A stretch of 64,000 nucleotides of DNA, taken from JBFAPK01 sp040676675 (GTDB lineage: Bacteria; Actinomycetota; Actinomycetes; Mycobacteriales; Micromonosporaceae). Where the stretch lies: contig NZ_JBFAPK010000046.1 in NCBI RefSeq assembly GCF_040676675.1, positions 1 to 64,000 of the forward strand, written 5' to 3'. This document shows, in pieces, positions 25,813-34,750 of this stretch (the first letter of the stretch is position 1; each line of letters starts with the position of its first letter). The notes beneath the pieces were generated by a model. The model saw only the letters and a program-made list of their open reading frames with translations, ran no database searches and was not told the origin of the DNA. Made by a program: the position numbers and the translations under genes.

Positions 25813-27102
25813 ATGAGCAATTTGATCTATGGTGTCGATCCCCACGCGGTGGACACCGTGGCGGAGTTCGTGGCCCAGTTGCGCCTGGTACGGGAGCGTT
25901 CCGGGCTGAGCTACCGGCAGATCGCCCGCCGCGCCGAGCAGGCCGGCCACGTCCTGCCCGCGAGCACGCTGGCCACGATGCTGTCCCGGACCACGCTGCC
26001 GCGCGAGGACCTGGTGGTCGCGCTGCTCACGGCCTGCGGCGGCGAGCCCGAGGTGGTGGCGCAGTGGCTCGTGGTACGCCGCCGGCTCGCGTGGACCGAG
26101 CCACAGTGGACGCCTACGGCTCCCCCGCCGGGCGAGCCCCCGCCGGCCGCTCCCCCGGGCCCGTCCGGCGGCTCGCCACCGGAAACCGGGGACGGCTCGC
26201 GAGTGGAGGCCCCGAACAGCGCTCGGCCCGAGGCCCCGACACGGCCGGACACCCCGAACGGCTCGCGTCCGGAGACGCCGGTCGCGGACGGCGGCGCGGC
26301 GGCGGGCACGGTCGAGAACGGACAGACCGGGCCCGCGCCCGTCGGGACCGGACACGCCCCCGGCACGGAACCGGCGGAACCGGCTGGACCAGCGCAGACA
26401 GCAGGACCGGCGCAGACAGCGGGACCGGCGCGGACAGCGGGACCGGCGCAGACAGCGGGACCGGCGGGACCGGCGGCGCCGGCCGGGCCGGAGCCACGCC
26501 GAGCGCGCCCGCGCCGTACCACCGTCGCGCTGGTCGCCGCCGGTCTGGTCGCGGTCCTGGCCGTCGCGGCCGCGGCCGTGACCTGGCTGGGTGACGACCG
26601 GTCGGCGGAGCCCGGACCGGGCGGGGTGACCCCGACGACGGGCGGAGCACCGCCGCCCGGGCCGTACCGGATCCGGCTGGCGCACTCGGACCTCTGCCTC
26701 TCCGAGCGCTCCGACAGCGACGACGGGCACCTCTACCAGGCGAGCTGCGCGACCGCGATCCCGGAGATGACGCTGACCGTGCTGAGCGGGGGCGTCTACC
26801 AGATCCACACCTTCCATCCCGTGTTCAAGGAGGGGTGCACCGGGGTGGAGTCCGCCGCCACCGAGGTGAACGCGCCGCTGGCCGACGACTACTGCGGCGA
26901 GGCGGACGCGCACGACTTCCGGCTGGAGCCGGTCGCCGAGTCCGCCGGCGGGTTCCGCATCCTCGCCGTCCACAGCGGACTCTGTCTGGGCGTACCGTCG
27001 GCGGCCACGGCCCAGTGGCAGCCGGTGCTGCAGCTGACCTGCTCCCCCACCAACGCCGGCCAGGTCTTCCACTTCGACCCGCGCGCCGAGGTCAGCAGAT
27101 GA
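25813..27102 (+). CDS. HTH-transmembrane-trefoil membrane regulator
   Basis: A 429-aa predicted single-pass membrane protein. Residues about 15-95 form an XRE-like helix-turn-helix (RERSGLSYRQIARRAEQAGHVLPASTLATML); a Pro/Ala/Gly-rich linker follows with four GPAQTA-type hexapeptides; then a transmembrane helix (TTVALVAAGLVAVLAVAAAAVTWL, about 236-259) and an extracellular C-terminal region whose repeats (YRIRLAHSDLCLSE, FRILAVHSGLCLG) look like a ricin-type beta-trefoil with paired cysteines. The layout suggests direct coupling of an outside ligand, perhaps a sugar, to a cytoplasmic DNA- or protein-binding domain. It starts about 100 bp after the SARP gene; the upstream GTAGGAG is a distant ribosome binding site. 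Confidence 0.75.
   Translation: MSNLIYGVDPHAVDTVAEFVAQLRLVRERSGLSYRQIARRAEQAGHVLPASTLATMLSRTTLPREDLVVALLTACGGEPEVVAQWLVVRRRLAWTEPQWTPTAPPPGEPPPAAPPGPSGGSPPETGDGSRVEAPNSARPEAPTRPDTPNGSRPETPVADGGAAAGTVENGQTGPAPVGTGHAPGTEPAEPAGPAQTAGPAQTAGPARTAGPAQTAGPAGPAAPAGPEPRRARPRRTTVALVAAGLVAVLAVAAAAVTWLGDDRSAEPGPGGVTPTTGGAPPPGPYRIRLAHSDLCLSERSDSDDGHLYQASCATAIPEMTLTVLSGGVYQIHTFHPVFKEGCTGVESAATEVNAPLADDYCGEADAHDFRLEPVAESAGGFRILAVHSGLCLGVPSAATAQWQPVLQLTCSPTNAGQVFHFDPRAEVSR
26392..26463 (+). repeat. Four tandem 18-bp repeats inside coding sequence
   Basis: Units at 26392-26409, 26410-26427, 26428-26445 and 26446-26463 encode the hexapeptide GPAQTA (one GPARTA) in the linker of the HTH-transmembrane protein. 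In-frame length means copy-number change would alter linker length without a frameshift. Confidence 0.8.
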
Positions 27103-27159
27103 CGCCTACCCGCCGGTAGCAGCACCCGCCCCGTCCCCAGAGCACACCCCGGGAAAACG

Positions 27160-27228
27160 TGACATTTCCATGACTCGGTGATCTAGCTTTCGCTGGCACA
27201 GAGTGAAAAGATCGTCACGATCACCGAG
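27160..27228 (+). promoter_or_regulatory. Putative promoter and inverted repeat before terpene operon
   Basis: A possible -35 TGACAT (27160-27165) and -10 TAGCTT (27184-27189), 18 bp apart, precede the P450 gene. A perfect 10-bp inverted repeat, CTCGGTGATC (27174-27183) and GATCACCGAG (27219-27228), flanks the -10 region, and GATCGT-C-ACGATC (27210-27222) is a further small palindrome. A regulator site is likely; the leader would be about 125 nt. Confidence 0.5.
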
Positions 27229-27320
27229 CGAACCGGCCCTGCTACTCGTCGGGGACACCTCGTCCGACGGGGCGTGGAGTTCGGGGCGGGTTGGGGAAGG
27301 AGACGTGGCAGAGGTGTGCG

Positions 27321-28700
27321 ATGTCTGAAACGTTGTCCGCCGAGTCCGGCAAGGTCATGTCAGTTCCCGCCCGTCGGGCGCTCCCCCAGCTGATCCGCGA
27401 TCCATACCAGACCTTCGTCGACCTCGCGAACCGGTCCGGCGGCGACCTCGTCCGCATCGACCTCGGCTTTTTCCGCACCTATCTGGTGACCCAGCCGGCG
27501 CACGTGCAGCACGTGTTACGGGACAACGCCGGCAACTACACCCGGGACGGCGGCAGCATGCTCTGGCGGTCGGTGCGCCGGGCCACCGGCGACGGCATCC
27601 TGGGCGAGGGGCCGGTATGGTCGACCAGCCGGCAGATCCTGCAACCGCTCTTCACCCCGAAGCGCATCGAGGCCCTGGTCGAGGGGATGGCCACGGCGAT
27701 CGACGAGGCCGTCGCCGAACTGGACGAGCCGGCCCGGGCCGGCCGCGCCGTGGACATCGCCGCCGAGCTCTCCCGGATCGTGTGCCACGCGGTCACCCGG
27801 GTCTTCTTCGCCGACAAGATCTCCGTGCCCGACGCGGTACGAGTGGTCCGCTTCCAGGACACCCTGGTCACGTCGCTGCGTACCCGGCTGCTGCTGCCGT
27901 TCGTACCCGACGCGGTTCCGGTGCCCGGCGACCGCGCGTTCCGCGAGGCGCTGGCGGCCATCGACGACATCCTGATGCCGGTGGTCCGGTCGGCCCACCG
28001 CCAGCCGGGCGACGGCGACGACGTCATCTCCACCCTCGGTCGGGCGCGGACGCCGGACGGGCGGCCCCTCGACGAACGGCGGATACGGGACGACCTGGTG
28101 GCCATGTTCGCCGTCGCCACCGAGACCACGTACGCCGTGCTCACCTGGCTCTGGCCCATCCTCGAGGCGCACCCGGAGGTGTCGCGCCGGCTGTACGAGG
28201 AGATCGACCGGGTCGTCGGGAACGGTCCGGTCGGCGCGCCGCAGCTCGCCGAACTCACCTACACCCGGATGGTCCTCGACGAGCTGCTCCGGCTCTACCC
28301 GCCGGGCTGGTTGCTGCCCCGACGGGTGATGGCGGACGACGTGCTGGGCGGGGTACCGGTCAAGGCGGGCGCCACGGTCATCCTCAGCCCGTACGCCACC
28401 CAGCGGCTCGCCACCCTCTGGGACCGTCCGGAGACCTTCGACCCCGAGCGGTTCGCCGCCGACCGGGCACGGCGGACCCACCGCTATGCCTACTACCCGT
28501 TCGGCGGCGGCCCGCACCAGTGCCTCGGTCAGCACCTCTTCTTCCTGGAGGCCCGGCTCATCCTGGCCACCCTGCTGAGCCGGTTCCGGTTCCGGCTGCG
28601 CGACTCCCGGATGCCCGCGCCCAAGGTCGCCGCCTCGCTGCGGCCGCTTGAGCGGGTCGAGCTGACACTCCTGCCCGTCCAGCGGGCCGTTCCGTCCTGA
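27321..28700 (+). CDS. Cytochrome P450
   Basis: A 459-aa soluble P450 monooxygenase. It carries the I-helix FAVATETTYAVLTW, the K-helix ExxR in DELLRLYPPGW, the PERF-like FDPERFAADRA and the heme-ligand loop YPFGGGPHQC401LG. The sequence style is that of class with bacterial ferredoxin partners; no ferredoxin is adjacent. ATG 27321 is preferred over an in-frame TTG at 27291 because GAGG lies just upstream. It is the first gene of an operon with a class I and a class II terpene cyclase (13 bp gap, then a 4-bp overlap), so it probably oxidises the terpene product. Conservons elsewhere also associate with P450s. Confidence 0.93.
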   Translation: MSETLSAESGKVMSVPARRALPQLIRDPYQTFVDLANRSGGDLVRIDLGFFRTYLVTQPAHVQHVLRDNAGNYTRDGGSMLWRSVRRATGDGILGEGPVWSTSRQILQPLFTPKRIEALVEGMATAIDEAVAELDEPARAGRAVDIAAELSRIVCHAVTRVFFADKISVPDAVRVVRFQDTLVTSLRTRLLLPFVPDAVPVPGDRAFREALAAIDDILMPVVRSAHRQPGDGDDVISTLGRARTPDGRPLDERRIRDDLVAMFAVATETTYAVLTWLWPILEAHPEVSRRLYEEIDRVVGNGPVGAPQLAELTYTRMVLDELLRLYPPGWLLPRRVMADDVLGGVPVKAGATVILSPYATQRLATLWDRPETFDPERFAADRARRTHRYAYYPFGGGPHQCLGQHLFFLEARLILATLLSRFRFRLRDSRMPAPKVAASLRPLERVELTLLPVQRAVPS

Positions 28701-28712
28701 GCGAGGAGCAGC

Positions 28713-29606
28713 GTGCACCCCACTACCAGCCTCGACCCGATGCTGTCCGCCGCGGCGCACGGTCGGATCTGTGCGACGGCGGCCACCACCCAGCGCGGCC
28801 TGAGCGCTCTCGCCGGTCGGTACCCCGAGCTCTTCCCGGCGCCTCCCTTCGACCCGACGCTGCTCCACAGCCTCGCGCTCGCCACCGCGTTCCTGTCCCC
28901 GGACATGTCCACCGACCGGCTCGGCGTCGCGAGCCGCTCCGGTCTGCTGGTATTCGCGCTGGACTGGCAGTTCGACCACGTCGCGAAGACCGCGGCCGAG
29001 GTCGAGGAGCTGGCCGCCGCCTGCCTGCTGGTGGCGCAGGGCGGCGAGCCGCAGCCGGGCGACCCGGTCGCACCGTTCCTCGCCTCGCTCCGCGACGAAC
29101 TCGCCGCGGCGCCCGCCTTCGCGTCGACCCGACACCTCTGGCTGACGGAGCTGCGGCTGATGCTCGCCGCGATGACACAGGAGTGGTACTGGCGGCCGGC
29201 GAACAGCGGAGAGGCCGCGCCCCCGAGCCTCGACACGTACCTCGACAACGCGGCCAGTGCCGGTTCCTCCCTCATCAACGTCGCCCACTGGATCGTCGGC
29301 GCCGAGCCGGGCGAGTTCGACGAACCCGCCGACCTGGTCGACGCCAGCCGCTCGGTCCAGCGCGCGCTGCGCCTGCTCAACGACCTGGCCACCTACGAAC
29401 GTGATCTGCGGTCCGGCGACGTCAACGCGCTGCGCGTGGCCGGACGCGACGAGGTGATGGCACGGCTCGACGAGGTGACCGAGGAGTCCCGTGACCGGTT
29501 ACGTCGGCTCACGGACCGGTTCCCCGAGCAGGCCGATTACCTGAACCGTCAGCTGGGATTCACGGGCGGCTTCTACCGGGTCGGCGATTTCTGGGACAGC
29601 AAGTGA
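28713..29606 (+). CDS. Class I terpene synthase-like protein
   Basis: A 297-aa all-helical terpene synthase candidate. The metal-binding motifs are both off-consensus: the first is LDWQFDHV (Asp84 and Asp88) instead of DDxxD, and the second is N223DLATYERD231, matching NDxx(S/T)xxxE except for Asp in the last place. It is followed by the usual basic RD...GD context. It probably ionises and cyclises a diphosphate, likely the bicyclic product of the class II cyclase encoded next. GTG 28713 follows GAGGAG. The stop overlaps the next start as GTGA, so the two enzymes are translationally coupled. A prenyl-diphosphate hydrolase role is an alternative given the altered motifs. Confidence 0.8.
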   Translation: MHPTTSLDPMLSAAAHGRICATAATTQRGLSALAGRYPELFPAPPFDPTLLHSLALATAFLSPDMSTDRLGVASRSGLLVFALDWQFDHVAKTAAEVEELAAACLLVAQGGEPQPGDPVAPFLASLRDELAAAPAFASTRHLWLTELRLMLAAMTQEWYWRPANSGEAAPPSLDTYLDNAASAGSSLINVAHWIVGAEPGEFDEPADLVDASRSVQRALRLLNDLATYERDLRSGDVNALRVAGRDEVMARLDEVTEESRDRLRRLTDRFPEQADYLNRQLGFTGGFYRVGDFWDSK

Positions 29607-31234
29607 CCGTCAAAGGTGAGATCGGTGGCGCGTCGATCGGCGCGACGGGTGCCGACGAGTTCGGCATCGCGGTCCGCGACCTGCTCAACGAGCTGGTGCT
29701 CGAGCCCTGGGGACAGAGTTCGCCATCCGTCTACGAGACCGGACGACTCGTCACCATCGCCCCCTGGCTGACCGGGCACGCGGAGCGGATCGAGTATCTG
29801 TTGGCGACGCAGCGCCGGGACGGCGGCTGGGGCGCTCCTGGGGGATACGCCCTCGTTCCGACGCTGAGCGCGACCGAGGCCCTGCTCGCCTGCCTGCGCC
29901 GCGGCAGGCCCGGCGAGGCCGGCATGGGCACCTTCCGGCTCGTGGCGGCGGCCGAACGCGGCCTACAACTGCTGTTCGACCTGCTCGCGGACCGTACCCT
30001 GGCCATACCCGACATGCCGGCGATCGATCTCACGGTGCCGGGCCTGGTGGCGGCCGTGAACGAGCATCTCGACGCGGTCGGCGCGCATGCGGGGCCGGTC
30101 CTGGTAGCCGGCCGGCAGAGCCGACGACTGACCCTACCGCCCGCCGTGGACGGTCGGCGGCTCACCGCCATCCGTGGTGCCCTCGCAACGGGCGTCCGGG
30201 TTCCGGAGAAGCTGTGGCACGCGTTGGAAGTCGTGGGTGACCTGGCCCGGGAGGCGCGCGGCGTCACCCTCGTGCCGCCCGGCACCATCGGTGGCTCGCC
30301 GGCCGCCACCGCCGCCTGGCTCGGCGGCCCCCGGCCGGACAGCCACGGCCAGCCCGCGCTCACCTATCTGCGGGAGGCCGTGCGGCGGCACTCGGGTCCG
30401 GTGCCCTGCGCCACGCCACTCACCGTCTTCGAGCGTGCCTGGGTGCTCGGCGCGCTGGCCCGGGCCGGGATCGATCTCACCGTTCCGCCGGAACTGGTCC
30501 AGTCCCTGCGGGCGGCCGGGACCGCCGGCGGGACCGCGGCCGGGCCGGGGCTGCCGGCGGACGCGGACACCACCTCGGTCGCGCTGTACGCGATGGGACG
30601 GCTCGGCATGTCGGTCGAACCGGCGAGCCTGTGGCCCTTCGATACGGGGACCCACTTCAGCACCTGGCCGGGCGAGGACGGCTACTCCATCACCACGAAC
30701 GCCCACGTGCTGGACGCCCTCGGCCAGTACGCGAGCCGGGAGCCCGGCGCCGCGCCGCGATACCGGGCCGCGGCAGCGCGGCTCTCCGCCTGGCTGTCGG
30801 AGCATCAGGACGCCGACGGCGCGTGGTGGGACCGCTGGCACGCGTCGCCGTACTACGCCACGTCCTGCTGCGTGCTCGCACTGCACGACTACGGGGACGG
30901 GCCCGCGGCGGACCGGGCGGTCGGCCGGGCGGTCGACTGGGTGGTCGCCACCCAGCGGAGCGACGGCTCGTGGGGGCGTTGGGGCGGCACGACCGAGGAG
31001 ACCGCGTACGCGCTCCAGGTGCTCCTCACCGCGGACCCGCCGACCCGTCCCGGAGCCGTCCACGCCGCGGTCGCCGGTCTCGCGTATTTGGAGGCCAGCG
31101 CCGGGAAGCAGCTCGACCCGCCGCTCTGGCACGACAAGGATCTCTACCGGCCGACGGCGATAGTCCGTTCCGCCGTGCTGAGCGTACTCGCGCGGGCGAG
31201 ACGTCAACTCGGCGTGGTTCCGCCCACCAAATAA
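29603..31234 (+). CDS. Class II terpene (di- or sesquiterpene) cyclase
   Basis: A 543-aa beta/gamma-domain cyclase of the copalyl-diphosphate-synthase type. The catalytic acid motif is D320ADTT, a DxDTT form of DxDD. QW-like repeats are visible (QRRDGGWG near 70 and QRSDGSWGRWGG near 450), as is the bacterial-family segment GGSPAATAAWLGG (229-241). It should protonate the terminal alkene of GGPP or FPP and give a bicyclic diphosphate for the class I enzyme or a phosphatase. DxDTT is reported in drimane-forming class II cyclases, so a sesquiterpene product must be considered besides a labdane. GTG start overlaps the previous stop by 4 bp. No prenyl-diphosphate synthase is in the window. Confidence 0.85.
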   Translation: MTVKGEIGGASIGATGADEFGIAVRDLLNELVLEPWGQSSPSVYETGRLVTIAPWLTGHAERIEYLLATQRRDGGWGAPGGYALVPTLSATEALLACLRRGRPGEAGMGTFRLVAAAERGLQLLFDLLADRTLAIPDMPAIDLTVPGLVAAVNEHLDAVGAHAGPVLVAGRQSRRLTLPPAVDGRRLTAIRGALATGVRVPEKLWHALEVVGDLAREARGVTLVPPGTIGGSPAATAAWLGGPRPDSHGQPALTYLREAVRRHSGPVPCATPLTVFERAWVLGALARAGIDLTVPPELVQSLRAAGTAGGTAAGPGLPADADTTSVALYAMGRLGMSVEPASLWPFDTGTHFSTWPGEDGYSITTNAHVLDALGQYASREPGAAPRYRAAAARLSAWLSEHQDADGAWWDRWHASPYYATSCCVLALHDYGDGPAADRAVGRAVDWVVATQRSDGSWGRWGGTTEETAYALQVLLTADPPTRPGAVHAAVAGLAYLEASAGKQLDPPLWHDKDLYRPTAIVRSAVLSVLARARRQLGVVPPTK

Positions 31235-31277
31235 CTCATAAGCGATAAGCCGCGGGATAGCGGTTGATCAGGCAAAC

Positions 31278-31306
31278 TTGAGGGACTCTTCGGACACTGC
31301 TAGCGT
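31278..31306 (+). promoter_or_regulatory. Putative sigma-70-type promoter of the conservon
   Basis: TTGAGG (31278-31283) and TAGCGT (31301-31306) are separated by exactly 17 bp, a good match to an actinobacterial housekeeping promoter. Transcription would start near 31313, giving a leader of about 100 nt to the ATG at 31412. It lies just after the terpene operon, so the conservon can be transcribed on its own. Confidence 0.55.
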
Positions 31307-31411
31307 GCCCCGATGTCTGCCCGCTCGGGTCGCCTAACGGCGCGTCGATCGACGACACCCGAGGGACAAAGTTGTTGACAGTCGTTTGCAGGTCCGGCGT
31401 GGGACGGTGTG

Positions 31412-33874
31412 ATGGGTTCTCGCAGTACAAATCTGCGTACCAAAGTGGTTGCGCTGCTGGCCTCGCTGGCCGCGCTCTGGGCCTTCGCAGCATGGGTGAC
31501 CCTCAGGGAGGGTATCAATCTACTCTGGGTCCAGACCTACAACAGCAACATCAATCAGCCGAGTCAGCCGCTCCTGCTGGAGCTGCAGGTCGAACGCCGA
31601 TTGTCCCTCTCCTATCTCGGTAAGCCCAATCCCCAGCACCACCAGGGTCTGGTCGCCCAGCGGCAGAAGACCGACGAGCTCACCGCCGAGTTCCGGAAGA
31701 AGGCCCAGGGTTCACTGAGTAAAATGGCGGCCAGCGCGGACCTCGAAGGGCGCATCGGCGATCTCCTCGCCAATCTGGACAGCCTCGGCACCACCCGGGC
31801 GGCGATCGACGCGCAGACCATCGACCGCGCGCAGGCGGCCCGCGCCTACAACACGGCCACCGAGTCGATGTTCCGGATGTACGACGCCATCGGCGAACTC
31901 GACGACGAGAAGATTTCGGCCGACGCCGCCACGCTGATCCTGCTCTATCAGGCCCGGGAAATCGTCTCGCAGGAGGACGCGCTGCTCGCCGGGGTGCTGG
32001 CGGCCGGCCGGATCACCCCCGCCGAGCAGTCCCAGTTCGCCCAGCTCGTCGGCACGCAGCGCTTCCTGTCCGGTAAGGCCGCCGGCCTGCTGGCGAAGCA
32101 GGAGCGGGCGCAGTACGACGCGCTCGTCGGCGGCGACGCGTTCGTCCACCTCCGGCAGCTGGAGGAGCGCCAGATCGAGAACGGGCGTCCCGGCACCAAG
32201 CTCTCGATCGACGCCGCGGACTGGGACCGTACGACCACCGCCGCCCTCAGCGGCATGCAGGACCTGGTCCGCAACGGCGGTGATCTGCTGCTGGAACGCG
32301 CCACGCCGGTCGGCATCCTGATCATCGTCCGGCTGGTGCTCGCCGCCGGTCTCGGTCTCCTCGCCGTCGTCGCCTCGATCGTCGTCTCGATCACCACGGC
32401 CCGTGCCCTGGTGGCACAGCTGGAGCGGTTGCGTGAGGCGGCCCGCCGGCTGGCCAACGAGCAGCTGCCGGGCGTGGTCGAGCGGCTCGGTCGCGGTGAC
32501 GACGTGGACGTGACCAAGGAGGCGCCACCCCTGGACTTCGGCGACGACGAGATCGGCCAGGTGGGTCAGGCGTTCAACGTCGTGCAGGAGACCGCGATCC
32601 GTACCGCGGTCGAGCAGGCCGAGCTGCGGCGCAACGTACGCGACGTCTTCCTCAGCCTGGCCCGGCGCACCCAGGCCCTCGTGCACCGTCAGCTCACGCT
32701 GCTGGACACGATGGAGCGGCGCGAGAACGACGCCGAGGAGCTGGAGGACCTGTTCCGGGTCGACCACCTCGCCACCCGGATGCGGCGCAACGCGGAGAAC
32801 CTCATCGTGCTCTCCGGCGCGACGCCGGGTCGGGCCTGGCGGCGCAACGTGCCGATGATCGACGTGATCCGGGGCGCGGTCGCCGAGGTCGAGGACTACG
32901 CCCGGGTGACCGTGCAGCCGACCGGTCCGGTCGCGCTGGCCGGACGCGCCGTCGGTGACGTGATCCACCTGCTCGCCGAGCTGGTCGAGAACGCGCTGTC
33001 GTTCTCCCCGCCGCACACCAGCGTCGACGTGCGGGGCCAGATGGTGGCCAACGGTTTCGTGATCGAGATCGAGGACCGCGGCCTGGGCATGAGCGAGGAG
33101 GACCGCGCCGCGGCGAACGAGCAGATCGCCAGCCAGCACGAGTTCAACCTGGCCAACGCCACCCGCCTGGGTCTCTACGTGGTCAGCCGGCTCACCGAGC
33201 GGCACGGCGTGAAGGCGCACCTCAAGGAGTCGCCGTACGGCGGTACGACGGCCGTGGTGCTCATCCCGCCGAACCTGGTGACCGAGACCGGGGCCGACGA
33301 CGAGGTGCCGACGGGCGTACGCTCCGGCCTCTCGCTCGCCGGGGCGCCGGCCGAGCAGAACGGTCGGTCCGTCGAGGCCCCGCGCGGTCCGGTCGCGGTG
33401 GCGAACCCGCCCGCCGTGCCGGCGCCGCGCGAGCCGCTCTCGTCGCGCGAGCCGCTGCCGCCGCTGGAGGCCCGGTCGGCGACCCCGACGGCCACGCCGC
33501 GCCGCCCCCTCGCGCCGGCGCCCCCGGTACCCGAGAGCAGCTCCGAGGGCACCGCGGCGGGGAACGCCGGTGGTCCCGGGCAGCCGCCGGCGGGCGGCGG
33601 AACCACCCCCTCCGGACTGCCGTTCCGGGTCCGTCAGGCCAGCCTCGCGCCGGCGCTGAAGACGGACCAGGCCGGTACCGGCCCGACGGAGCCGGCGGCG
33701 GACGACGAGGAGGCACCCCGGCCGCCGGAGAAGGTTCGCCGGATGATGAGTTCGTACCAGACCGGGACCCGGCGCGGTCGCAGCGACGCGGCCCGCCTGA
33801 TGGACGAGGACACCGTACCGCTGGCGCAGTCGGGCGACGACTCGTCCGACGCCGGGGACCAGCCGCTCACGTGA
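31412..33874 (+). CDS. cvnA: Conservon sensor histidine kinase-like protein
   Basis: An 820-aa membrane sensor. A first transmembrane helix (about 12-33), an extracellular nitrate/nitrite-sensing-type helical domain (about 50-290), a second transmembrane helix (ILIIVRLVLAAGLGLLAVVASIVVSI, about 300-325), a HAMP segment, a degenerate dimerisation region (FRVDHLATRMRRNAENL) and a GHKL ATPase domain with LAELVENALSFSPP, DRGLGM and GLYVVSRL. The C-terminal 200 residues are Pro/Ala-rich and disordered, ending after RRMMSSYQTGTRRGR. In Streptomyces, CvnA-type proteins work with the following roadblock, DUF742 and GTPase proteins, in a G-protein-coupled-like system. The ATG 31412 directly follows an alternative GTG at 31409. 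Confidence 0.93.
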   Translation: MGSRSTNLRTKVVALLASLAALWAFAAWVTLREGINLLWVQTYNSNINQPSQPLLLELQVERRLSLSYLGKPNPQHHQGLVAQRQKTDELTAEFRKKAQGSLSKMAASADLEGRIGDLLANLDSLGTTRAAIDAQTIDRAQAARAYNTATESMFRMYDAIGELDDEKISADAATLILLYQAREIVSQEDALLAGVLAAGRITPAEQSQFAQLVGTQRFLSGKAAGLLAKQERAQYDALVGGDAFVHLRQLEERQIENGRPGTKLSIDAADWDRTTTAALSGMQDLVRNGGDLLLERATPVGILIIVRLVLAAGLGLLAVVASIVVSITTARALVAQLERLREAARRLANEQLPGVVERLGRGDDVDVTKEAPPLDFGDDEIGQVGQAFNVVQETAIRTAVEQAELRRNVRDVFLSLARRTQALVHRQLTLLDTMERRENDAEELEDLFRVDHLATRMRRNAENLIVLSGATPGRAWRRNVPMIDVIRGAVAEVEDYARVTVQPTGPVALAGRAVGDVIHLLAELVENALSFSPPHTSVDVRGQMVANGFVIEIEDRGLGMSEEDRAAANEQIASQHEFNLANATRLGLYVVSRLTERHGVKAHLKESPYGGTTAVVLIPPNLVTETGADDEVPTGVRSGLSLAGAPAEQNGRSVEAPRGPVAVANPPAVPAPREPLSSREPLPPLEARSATPTATPRRPLAPAPPVPESSSEGTAAGNAGGPGQPPAGGGTTPSGLPFRVRQASLAPALKTDQAGTGPTEPAADDEEAPRPPEKVRRMMSSYQTGTRRGRSDAARLMDEDTVPLAQSGDDSSDAGDQPLT

Positions 33875-33923
33875 CCGGGCCCGAGATCGACTCTGGGCGT
33901 CGGCAGCAGAAAGAGGACAACGA

Positions 33924-34349
33924 GTGGTGCAGAAGACAGCTTCGAGCGCGGCGGATCTGGCCTGGTTGCTGGACGATCTGGTAGGGCGGGTCAAGCAGGC
34001 CGAGCACGCCATCGTCCTGTCGGTGGACGGCCTGCTGGTCGCCTCCTCCAGGGGGTTCAGCCGGGACGACGGTGAGCACCTGGCGGCGATGGCGGCCGGC
34101 ATCCAGAGCCTGGCCCGGGGCGCCGGCAAGCGCTTCGGCGGCGGCCCGGTACAGCAGACCATCATCGAGATGCGCTCATCGTTCCTGTTCGTCACGGCGG
34201 CCGGGCACGGCGCGTGCCTGGCGGTACTGGCCGCCGAGGACGCGGACGTCGGGCTGATCGCGTACGAGATGGCGATGCTGGTGACCCGGGCCGGCAAGTA
34301 CCTGGCCTCCCCGGCCAGGTCGAACGATCAGTTACCCGGCGAGAAGTAA
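33924..34349 (+). CDS. cvnB: Roadblock/LC7 domain protein
   Basis: A 141-aa roadblock/LC7 (MglB-like) protein, the second conservon component. The domain fills residues 8-120 (ASSAADLAWLLDDLVGRVKQAEHAIVLSVDGLLVASSRGFSRDDGEHLAAMAAG...). In related systems it acts as a regulator or GAP partner of the small GTPase and contacts the sensor. GTG 33924 is followed at once by a second in-frame GTG; GAGGA lies upstream at good spacing. It begins 49 bp after the sensor stop and ends 8 bp before the DUF742 gene. Confidence 0.94.
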   Translation: MVQKTASSAADLAWLLDDLVGRVKQAEHAIVLSVDGLLVASSRGFSRDDGEHLAAMAAGIQSLARGAGKRFGGGPVQQTIIEMRSSFLFVTAAGHGACLAVLAAEDADVGLIAYEMAMLVTRAGKYLASPARSNDQLPGEK

Positions 34350-34357
34350 GCCCGGTC

Positions 34358-34750
34358 ATGAGCGTCCCCCCAGACGATTTCTCCACATCGGATCAGTGGG
34401 TCGACGATCATGCCGGGCCGGTCGTCCGGCCGTACGCGATGACGCGCGGCCGGACGAAGCCGATCCGCGGCAAGTTCGACCTGATCTCCCTGGTGATGGC
34501 CACCCGATCGACATCCGCGGGCGAGGTCGGCCTGGGCCCGGAACACCTCGCCATCCTCGGGCTCTGCCAGCGCGCGCTCTCGGTCGCCGAGGTGGCGGCG
34601 CACCTGAACCTACCCGTAGGGACCGTCCGCGTCCTGCTCGGCGACCTGCTCGACCGAGAGCTTGTCCAGGTGCGGAACCCCCAGGCGACGACCGCCCCTT
34701 ACGACGACAGCGTATTCGAGGCAGTGATCAATGGACTACGAGCACTCTGA
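34358..34750 (+). CDS. cvnC: DUF742 protein of conservon
   Basis: A 130-aa DUF742 protein, third conservon component. It contains VRPYAMTRGRTKP near residue 25 and a winged-helix-like C-terminal part (LGLCQRALSVAEVAAHLNLPVGTVRVLLGDLLDRELVQVRNP), both hallmarks of the family. A DNA- or protein-binding role in signal output is presumed. ATG 34358 (MSVPPDD) lies 8 bp after the roadblock stop. Its last 20 nt overlap the start of the GTPase gene, so translation is coupled. Confidence 0.93.
   Translation: MSVPPDDFSTSDQWVDDHAGPVVRPYAMTRGRTKPIRGKFDLISLVMATRSTSAGEVGLGPEHLAILGLCQRALSVAEVAAHLNLPVGTVRVLLGDLLDRELVQVRNPQATTAPYDDSVFEAVINGLRAL

Noticed and set aside
31375..31380. TTGACA as -35 box for the conservon
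   Set aside because: No suitable -10 at 16-18 bp; the TTGAGG/TAGCGT pair at 31278-31306 is better.
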